From Zygnema cylindricum (lineage: Eukaryota; Streptophyta; Zygnematophyceae; Zygnematales; Zygnemataceae): a DNA stretch of 64,000 nucleotides. Shown piece by piece: positions 56,076 through 64,000 of this stretch. The position numbers and the translations under genes were made by a program. Each line of letters begins with the position of its first letter. Positions within the stretch are counted from its first letter, which is position 1. The stretch spans positions 124,001 to 188,000 of the forward strand of contig JBBHKE010002148.1 of the NCBI GenBank assembly GCA_037447655.1. The letters are read 5' to 3'. The notes beneath the pieces were generated by a model. It was given only the letters and a program-made list of their open reading frames with translations. It was not told the DNA's origin and did no database searches.

Positions 56076-56654
56076 GTGAAAGTTAAACCTGAAATGTTTC
56101 GATTCCGGTGGTGGATTGTTCGGTTCTCTGCAATGTTGACCACCCACAGAAGTAGTATAGGTGTTTAGTTTGTGACTTTTGCAAGCTAGGTCATTATGAT
56201 GGATATTATCACTAAGATTTTGTTGTTTTAGCAGTGAGTTTTAGATTTAGCTCATTCAATCACGATCAGATAGGACCGTTTGTTTGTTTCTTTCACGTTA
56301 TCTATACAAAGGGAGTCTTCTTTTGATCTTCTTTTGAATTCAGGCATTGTATAACTTGCATGATCTGTGACAAAGCGTGACGGTAAACTATCTGAGCACA
56401 TGGGAACAAAAGAAACGAAAAGCCAAATCAAACATGTTGTGTAACGAAACAAAATGAAACACTGCGAAAAAAAAACGAGCACACTAAAAATGGAATACTG
56501 CCAGAGGACCTGGAAAAGGAAAACAAGTATTAAAACCAACAACAAATAATCGCAAATAATTGGCATTTCAAAAAGACAAAAGAGAGTTTCAGAGTCAGAA
56601 TTGTTTGAATATTCATAACAAATCTCCAATATTTTGCGTGATTTTTAATTGTAG

Positions 56655-56844
56655 GACGATGGAGTTAAATTATAATGGAAAGGCTGCTTTTATTGGAATG
56701 TGTGATGGTAAACTCTTTGAAGCGAAACTGAAAGAACTCAGACAAAGACAACCAACATGTTCCCAACAACAAAAAGACCTTAAGATGATTCACGAAGAAA
56801 GCGGTTCAACACTCACTGCCCATGTGTTAGAATTAGTGAATTAA
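56655..56844 (+). CDS. possible alternative 3' exon of MVD or separate short coding segment
   Basis: Acceptor tttttaattgtag precedes an open segment in phase 1: TMELNYNGKAAFIGMCDGKL, then FEAKLKELRQRQPTCS ... HVLELVN and TAA. If the sequence AAG|GCAAGT at 56060-56068 acts as a GC-type donor, exon 10 ends at 56062 and joins in frame, giving a 493-aa protein with a 62-aa tail. The read-through stop at 56073 gives the canonical MVD end, so the canonical form is the simpler reading. The tail's charged composition looks coding, but I recognise no domain. Confidence 0.35.
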
Positions 56845-58218
56845 TAGCCGTAACAATTTACTAGAATTAACTGCACTAAATGTGTTTTGCAACGTGGCTT
56901 ACTATGAGACGCATCACTAAATAACGTTATTTACACTAATTTATGATTTTGGTTCAAATAGAGTGGTCAACACTAATAGTACAGAGGACGGAGTACCCGA
57001 GCTGTTGTGACATCACACACTTTGTTCAATACAATGTAAGGTTGCATTCTCACCACCAGATGATTGGCTCACCATAAGGGGACTTTAATCCATCCTCAAA
57101 TACCATTTTATAACTTCCATCCTAGTACTAGGAAGAAAGCCCTCACATATCTACCTTTGTAAAAGATAAATGAGATGAAATCAGCTTGAGAATTGCCAAC
57201 ATCTCCCTTTATCATCAACTGAATGTGCAAAAACAACTAGAAACACTATATGCCGTTACCCAATACTAAATGTGTAAAACTCGGTACTATACACATAGAG
57301 TATGGAATGATGACACAAAGCGTTTCCAATTATTTTTTTGCAAGTAGGAACTATGCTCTTGATGATAAAATTTTGAGATAATTGGCCACCCACCACGTGA
57401 ACAAAAAACATCACCACCACGTCACAGAGTAGATTTTAAGGGCATGAAAGGAAACAGGGAGGCCAGGAAGGAACAGGGAGAGCCGCTCAGTAAGGACCAA
57501 TTCCCCTTATTGGACCTCGAAAGAAAGCTTTACCGCAACTGACTCCAATTTCTTTTAGTTGTTCCGTATCTCAATCCCCAAACATGCAAAGCAATCTACC
57601 CACAACATGGAAGGAACTTTTTGTTTATTTTTCTTTTTCCTTATCAAAAGTGTACACGTCCAAAGAAATAACAAAAATAAAAGCAGGATTGATAAAACTA
57701 GTTTCAGTAAGAAAGTGCGAGAGAACTGATGTAATGAGCTTTGTCAAAAAAAGCGTCACGGTAAACCATTTGAATGCACATGAGGAATTTTAGTGCGACT
57801 TTTAGTGCATGTCGTCCCACACTTTTTTGTCAAACATCAAGATTCGTACATAATATAAAATAAAATGAAAATAGAATTTACACAAAGTCTAAAACAAGCC
57901 TCGTACTAAATATTTTGCGACGCTAATGGCGACTCACGGTGTACTGTAGCGCGGCACATTTGGAATAGAAATTGCGCATGCATCGGCACATCGGATATGT
58001 CGAACCGATGCAATAATGATAACTAAAATGAAAAGCTCGATTTTTTGTTGCGTATCTGTTAATTTTCGGGAGAATTAATTTGACGGGGTACAAATTGCTT
58101 AATCATACGCAACAATATGCGGTTTGGAATTTGGGTGAACTTCCATTAGAGGAAAAGTGGGGTTGTTTACTGGATGCCGTACTATTTCGTACATATTGGT
58201 ACCATTTTTTTTTTATCA
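56845..58218. other. MITE remnants and unassigned sequence downstream of MVD
   Basis: 56860-56990 has blocks of the TA-MITE family (caacgtggcttactatgag, attaacactaat). A MITE right end (gactcacggtg + TA) finishes at about 57942. The segment 'aagcgtcacggtaaacca' near 57752 resembles 'aagcgtgacggtaaacta' near 56373. There is no supportable gene. Confidence 0.4.
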
Positions 58219-58375
58219 GACGAAACATGACGAAACATGTCTACTGGATGGCTCCAATATTATAGGCGTAAGTATCGACCGTTGGATTTTTCACATTTTT
58301 AGATTCGCGAAGCAATCGCGCACATCGTCCAGTTTGAAGAGACTCTCCTCGGCGAGGAGAGTTTCTTAGGATGAC
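58219..58375. repeat. single-unit copy of the 84-bp repeat with terminal hairpin
   Basis: From gacgaaacatgacgaaacat to gagtttctt it matches 59841-60157 but holds one 84-bp unit (58255-58338). It ends in the perfect hairpin ACTCTCCTCG-G-CGAGGAGAGT (58342-58362). Confidence 0.7.
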
Positions 58376-59479
58376 ATTCCGTGGGAAAAAAAACCGGGAA
58401 AAAAAAAAAAACCGGGAAAATTCTCAAATAGCGTAGTTTACTCTATATTTTTCATTACTCTAATTAGGGTTATTTTCCAAGTACCGTAAAAAATGAAAGT
58501 ACGTTGTCTCTTAAATAGAGTGGTGTACGGTCAGTGTCAGACCGTACATAAATGTACCTTTTTTAAGTTAAAAAGTACAATAAATTAGTTTTAGTAACCG
58601 CGGACGCATGAGAATGTGCGTTCTAAAAAAGGAAAAAATCCATGTCGTAAAAAATCCCGTTCACACACATTCGTCTGACAGCCGCGTTTCGACCGTGTGA
58701 ACGCCAACGGGGTTGGTCCGTAGGTTTTGGTAATTTTTTTGGCAGTGTGGTATTTTATTTTATTTATCGTCCGATACTGCCTGGTTGGTCAATTTGAGGC
58801 TTTATTTAGTGTGGCCTGATAGAAATAAGAGTCAATCGGAATGCGCTCACAAATACTTAAATGTCTCAATGCGGAAGCGATATTAAAATGAACTGAAACA
58901 TTACAACACATCAAAAGCGCATAATCCAAGATAGAGAGAAATTATATACTCAATAACATAAACTCATATTAACTCAATCCTTACACTTCTCATAATTCAT
59001 TCCTTCTTAATTGACTCTTGATTGATTCCTAATTGTTAGACAATCTAACTCACACAATGGCTTTATAACTTAGCCGTAGAAACAATCTAGAACACTAACT
59101 CTAGAAGTGTCTAAATGTACTTAGACGTAAATGTGGTACAAAACAAAATGAAACTACTAGAAACCAAACTGACAATGTTGTACGACAAACTTAACTTATG
59201 CGAAACGAACATACTAGATGTACGTCGCGCGAAACGAAACTTCTCGACGTAGGTACTAGAACTTAAACGAAACAAAAATAAATCTAATCTAATCGTGTAC
59301 GCGTGAAAAGTACACGCACGAAATAATACATCAAACGAAACAAAACCGAATTCGCAAACCGACGCACGGAGTACTAAATGAAACCAAACTAAATACACGA
59401 AGTGACGCGAGACCAAATCTAAACCACACTAAAAACGAACAAGCATCACGTAAACCTAGATTCAATAATTGTAAATCGT

Positions 59480-59842
59480 AACATGGCCCTCAAAATTGAA
59501 GACGCTAATATGACAGATTGTCCTTTCGTAAGTTGTGTTATGGCCTTTTCATGTGATCTTTTTCAAATCGCCTACTTTGATCAGTGACCGCCCGATCGTC
59601 CAAATCTAACGGTTTCAATAAAAAGTCCCTCAAAACTCACATAAATATTTGTTTTTGTCCGATTTTTTTTCAAAATTTAGACATGTCGCTTAATTCTCTA
59701 TCGATCGATGTGCAACTCAACCCTGTCCCTATTTTATTTCATTTTGCGGCCAATACAATATGGGTCTTAAGTGCATATTGTATGTTTTGTGTACAATATG
59801 CATATTGTATGGGGGTACGGTCACCTACTTTTGAACTATGGA
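59480..59842. repeat. sequence related to the small element at 8312
   Basis: Shared in inverted orientation with 8380-8640: 'cgtaagttgtgttatgg', 'ttttcatgtgat', 'gaccgcccgatcgtcc', plus 'acaatatgcatattgtat' palindromic blocks and 'cctacttttgaactatgg' at the end. Termini were not resolved. Confidence 0.45.
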
Positions 59843-60157
59843 CGAAACATGACGAAACATTTCTATTGGATGGCTCCAATATTATAGGCGTAAGTATCGA
59901 CCGTTGGATTTTTCACTTTTTTAGATTCGCGAAGCAATCGCGCACATCGTCCAGCTTGAACAATATTATAGGCGTAAGTATCGACCGTTGGATTTTTCAC
60001 TTTTTTAGATTCGCGAAGCAATCGCGCACATCGTCCAGCTTGAACAATATTATAGGCGTAAGTATCGACCGTTGGATTTTTCACATTTTTAGATTCGCGA
60101 AGCAATCGCGCACATCGTCCAGTTTGAAGAGACTCTCCTCGGCGAGGAGAGTTTCTT
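59841..60157. repeat. three 84-bp tandem repeats ending in a perfect hairpin
   Basis: Units at 59877-59960, 59961-60044 and 60045-60128 are nearly identical. The array ends in the inverted repeat ACTCTCCTCG / CGAGGAGAGT at 60132-60152. The unit length is a multiple of three, so an ORF runs through on both strands, but nothing indicates a protein. Confidence 0.85.
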
Positions 60158-60617
60158 CACACTGGTCGCGTACCATTAGTACACGTGAAAAGTAAAAAAA
60201 AATCCACCAAGAACAGGCAATGAGAACCGAGCACGTCATACATGCCATGTGCCTTCCGCCGCGGTATATGAAGGTCGATCGAAATATCTTCGCACGCTCC
60301 TTCTGACATCCGCTGACCTTAAAAGTATGCGGCGCCTGTTTGACATTGACAATTTCAAAATTAAAATTTGGTCACAAAATTTTCGTACAAATCATCAACT
60401 ACCCCCGCCCGTACAAATATTATGTACAGATTTTCAGCTTGAAGAATATTTCTAGATTTTAAGAATCTGAAAATTAGCCTACGTGGCGCCAATCATAATT
60501 GAGAAACGATGTCTACTGGCACTACATAATGGAAAGCCGTGCCAGTAAACACAAGAAATAGACGTATCAGCATGTTTACTTGGATCGCTTAATGGAGAAC
60601 AGGCCTTACCCGTAGAA

Positions 60618-61786
60618 AGAGGTCGCAAAAGTCAAAATTTTACATAACCGAAACCGACCGTTTTTTTTTTCAAAATCTGAATAACCGACGCCCGACCAGG
60701 TTATGTCACGCTCCAAAATTGTAAACTGTTAACCGACCGGCGTTTACGAAAATAAAAGTTAACCGAAACTCGATTTCTCGGGATTAACCGTGCCCGCCCG
60801 TGACCGAAAAAAGTACAAAAATAACTAATGTACGACGTATGCATAAGCCAATAATTACGATTTGTCGCGTTCCCTTATATTTGCGAAATGAATAGTGTAC
60901 TACCGTGTCATATTTGCGACGCTTTGTCGCGTTCCCTAAGATTTGCGAAATTAATAGTGTACTACACCGTCAATCGCTATTAGAGTAAAGGAATAAATAG
61001 CGTAAAAAAACAACTAATGTTATTAACACTAATCGGGAATTATTTTTTTTCGAAAAAAAATAAAATATACCAATTAATCCCTAACTGTATTTTGGGTTGT
61101 CTTGAATAATAAATACTCGCCCTTTCGATGTCTACAGTAATATGTGCATCCGTACAAAATTTGACAATTCGTACGCCGTCGCGCTGTTCACACGGTCGAC
61201 GGATGAACATATGAGAACGTGATTTTTGTCGACGAGTTTGCATCTCTTTCTTCCAATGCACATTCACATGTGTGCGCAATAATGTTAAGTGTCTTTTTAT
61301 GCTTTTGTAATTAAAAAAATACCATTTCATACGGAGATACCCTGTCCGTACGACACACTATTTCCATCACAGTGTACTTCCACTATTAACGCTAATTGAA
61401 AAAAAAACCTAATTAGAATAATGGAAAAAATAGAATTATGGATTGTATTTCAGGTTTTTTTATTTGAAAAAAGGGCACCGAATTAGCGTTATATACTCTA
61501 ATAGCGATTGACGGTGTACCGTGTCAAATTTGCGACGTTAATCATGATGTCACGTACTTCCACGATACCAAAGAGTACAAAGTACAATAATGTTGGATTG
61601 TATGGACAGTACAAAATTTTCATTTTTTTGGTTTTTTTGGTTGACCGACCGTAACCGACCGTTTTTTTTTTTTATGGTAAATCAACTGACCGCAACCGCC
61701 CAGCCCTCAAAATTTGGCAACCGAATCCGTTCCGGATCCGGCGCGGGCGGTCGGTCACGGTTTCGGTTGACCGTTTGCGACCTCTG
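60618..61786. mobile_element. non-autonomous hAT element with perfect 8-bp target duplication
   Basis: Termini AAGAGGTCGCAAAAG and ...CCGTTTGCGACCTCTG are inverted repeats, flanked by CCCGTAGA at 60610-60617 and 61787-61794. Subterminal 'cgacgcccgaccaggttatgtcacgctcc' is shared with hAT elements A-C. No transposase. It contains a TA-flanked MITE at 60965-61516. Confidence 0.92.
60965..61516. mobile_element. TA-flanked MITE nested in a hAT element
   Basis: Termini CACCGTCAATCGCTATTAG and its exact inverse, flanked by TA at 60963-60964 and 61517-61518. Neighbouring repeat units (gtgtactaccgtgtca) show the uninterrupted site. At 552 bp it is longer than its relatives, with an extra block near 61040-61370. 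Confidence 0.85.
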
Positions 61787-61890
61787 CCCGTAGAATAAAT
61801 AAAGGTTAATATCGTAAATCGCCGTATTGCCGATACGATCATATACTAAGCTGTTATTTCGACAATGACTGAGAGTCCGAACCTCCTAGG

Positions 61891-62316
61891 CAGAGGTCGC
61901 AAACGGTCAACCGAAACCGTAACCGACCGCCCGCGTCGGATCCGGAACAAATTCGGTTGCCAAACATGGGGGGTCGGGCGGATTCGGGCGGGTGATTCAC
62001 GAAAAATGGGTTACGGTCGGTAAGTAAAAACGAAAAAATAAGTTTTGTACTGTCCATACTATCTAACATTATTGTACTTTGTACTCTTGGTATCGTGGAA
62101 GTATGTGACATCAATTTGTAGTTTTTCGGGTACGGGCGGGTACGGGTACTTGCGAGAAATCGAGTTTCGGTTAGCTTTTATTTTCTTAAACGCGTTTCGG
62201 GTAACGGTTAACAATTTAGGAGCGTGACATAACCCGTTGGGCGTCGGGTACTCAGATATTGAAAAAAAAAAACTGTCGGTTTTGGTTACCTAAAATTTTG
62301 ACTTTTGCGACCTCTG
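61891..62316. mobile_element. 426-bp non-autonomous hAT element with perfect 8-bp target duplication
   Basis: Termini CAGAGGTCGCAAAC and ...TTTTGCGACCTCTG (13-bp perfect inverted repeats), flanked by CTCCTAGG at 61883-61890 and 62317-62324. It is oriented opposite to the copy at 60618 and consists of the two subterminal regions of the hAT family with little between. Confidence 0.95.
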
Positions 62317-62815
62317 CTCCTAGGTATGGTAAACAAAAAGTCTTCGATATTCGGTTGATACACAGCACAGCAGTACACCGTGAATCACTATTAGTATAGA
62401 AAAAAAAAACAAATAGTAAAATTGTTATTGTCCCTGTTATTTCGCTATTACTGTAAAAGAAACAAATAATGTTATCAATTCTATTTTGGGTTCAAGGGCC
62501 TAACAATTAACAAAACATTAACTCTAATTAACACACATAACACTAGTTCGGTTACAAATTCCCATGGTATAGCTGCATAGTATATCTGGTGTTCACATAG
62601 CTGACGTTTGAACATGTGAGAACAGGCTCGCGTGGTTTTCCCCCGTCTTTATTACTAAGAACCTGGGTGCGCTTTCCCGTATCAACGCCACCCATTTTCC
62701 CCGTCTCGACGCCGTTATTTGACACTTTATTTGTAATTCTGTACGAATTAAGTTGCCACTTTAGTACGGAATGGCCCATTTCGTACATTACGCTATTTAA
62801 TGTTAATGTATACTA

Positions 62816-63038
62816 CACCGCCAATCGCTATTAGCGTAGAAGTTTCTTTAGCGTTTACGAATTATTAGCGTGGTTTAACACTATTTAGATATTATTGTAA
62901 TTCGTCCTTTACGCTATTTTGTACGGTACCTTAACTAACGTCAAGGAAAAATTAAAATCATGTATCCTATTTGAGGAAAAAAATCAAAATTTTAAGAACC
63001 CAAATTAGTGTCGTTGACACTAATAACGATGCGCGGTG
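62816..63038. mobile_element. TA-flanked MITE
   Basis: Starts CACCGCCAATCGCTATTAGCG after TA (62814-62815) and ends ...TAATAACGATGCGCGGTG before TA (63039-63040). It is 223 bp. Confidence 0.8.
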
Positions 63039-63040
63039 TA

Positions 63041-64000
63041 GTGTAGCTGACACTAATTAAACCGTACCTATCTTAAAGTTATGGAAAACATAAAATTGTT
63101 AATTCAATTTTAAGTTCGAGGGTCAGAATCTAGCCGCGCCGAACTATTGTTATCAACACTAATAGCTTTTAAAGGTGCACTGTATTTATACCCTCTGCGA
63201 CATAATGAATCAGCAGTACGGTAGGTGATACTTTGTCCACGAGAGAAAAAAAATATTTGTGCAAAACGACAAATTATAGATTTGACGACCCTAACAATGA
63301 TTGCTACCGTGCAAATGTACGATCCTTCGTTTTTTTTGTCGGTGGCAATGCAACTTCATTGACTTTCCACATTCTGGGCCACTCGAATTCCCGCCAGAAT
63401 ACAAAGCGACGCTCCGCGGCTCATCTGAATCGCAGCCGTCGGATTTTGCATGCGGCTCAAAACAGCCCTTCATGCGACTCCGTACGCCTGGAGCGAATTT
63501 ACCATTCTGTTGGTAGTTCTCTTGGGACGCTTTCGCCTTCACTTAAACCTTCTCCAAGCGCCACGTGTACTCTTGAGGGTCTGTTGGAATGTCGGGCACC
63601 GGGCGATAAGATATATAATTTGGAAAGCTGTTAACGTGCTAGAAGCAAGAATCCCAGTTGGGTTTATTTGATGTAGAGTGTCTTAAAGTGAATACTTGCA
63701 ATATTTCATATTTTTTTTGGGAAATTGAAGTGTTAGGAGTTCTATGTGTCCAACAAAAAAAACAAAACAATAATTTTTTGTTCAGATCTACCTCGTTTTT
63801 TTTTTTCTTTGTATTTTTGATAAATAATTGCCAGGAATGGGGCGGAACATCTTTTGGCTCGTCTTCTTTGTCGTTTTGGGAACCATTGAAATAGTTTTGG
63901 GAAGTGAAGGTAAGTGACACGTGTCGAAGTCCTACCGAATCAATAGTGAAGAAATTGAACTTCGTTTCACTAACATTGACTATTAAATGGAACTTATTGA
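63041..64000. other. no recognisable gene
   Basis: Another TA-MITE-like end (caacactaatagc) occurs near 63155. Overlapping open segments at 63233-63671 on both strands show no family motif, and none can be chosen over the others. Confidence 0.35.

Noticed and set aside
58342-58375. Helitron 3' end
   Set aside because: A perfect hairpin is present but the expected CTRR terminus and AT insertion context are not.
59877-60128. CRISPR-like regular repeats
   Set aside because: Units are contiguous without unique spacers and the sequence is eukaryotic.

Overview
This is a stretch of nuclear DNA from a eukaryote, most likely a streptophyte (land plant or charophyte alga). Two spliced plant-type genes sit in an AT-rich, transposon-filled background. 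The mevalonate diphosphate decarboxylase (MVD) reads as plant-type from end to end, the other gene is a phage-type organellar RNA polymerase (RPOT), and plant-style Ty1/copia, hAT-like, PIF/Harbinger-like and TA-targeting elements surround them. I cannot name the species. The assembly has a 10-N gap at 36581-36590.

Layout. 1-6.9 kb: two decayed Ty1/copia elements, the first (RNase H end plus LTR) probably nested in the second. 6.9-8.3 kb: unassigned, with degenerate minus-strand ORFs. 8.3-12.9 kb: a Russian-doll stack of PIF/Harbinger-like elements (TTA target duplications), one of which also holds a solo copia LTR. 12.9-15.2 kb: a foldback-related sequence carrying three TA-flanked MITEs and a second solo LTR. 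15.4-16.8 kb: a promoter-like block (repeated bZIP palindromes, E2F-like site), a repeat-derived intron-like stretch and a possible terminal exon on +. 17.7-19.3 kb: three phase-compatible exon candidates of an unidentified minus-strand gene. 20.7-22.4 kb: a foldback element. 22.4-36.6 kb: three hAT relatives in both orientations around a very AT-rich, microsatellite-rich core.

36.8-47.8 kb (minus): RPOT. Twelve exons could be joined in phase, from an unusually long N-terminal region to the first catalytic-aspartate motif and just beyond. The C-terminal third was not found. Its introns hold several small transposons. 49.7-56.1 kb (plus): MVD, ten exons, 434 aa, complete. The two genes are head to head across a 1.9-kb intergenic stretch with a large CT/GA microsatellite. 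56.8-64 kb: more MITEs and hAT-like non-autonomous elements, several with perfect target-site duplications.

How it works together: MVD makes isopentenyl diphosphate in the cytosolic mevalonate pathway and RPOT transcribes organellar genomes, so no shared pathway is implied. The most unusual observation is that all four copia LTRs carry, on the antisense strand and at nearly the same internal position, a tRNA-like segment with A-box- and B-box-like sequences. All exon boundaries were drawn by eye from splice signals, phase and family conservation. No searches or computations were run.
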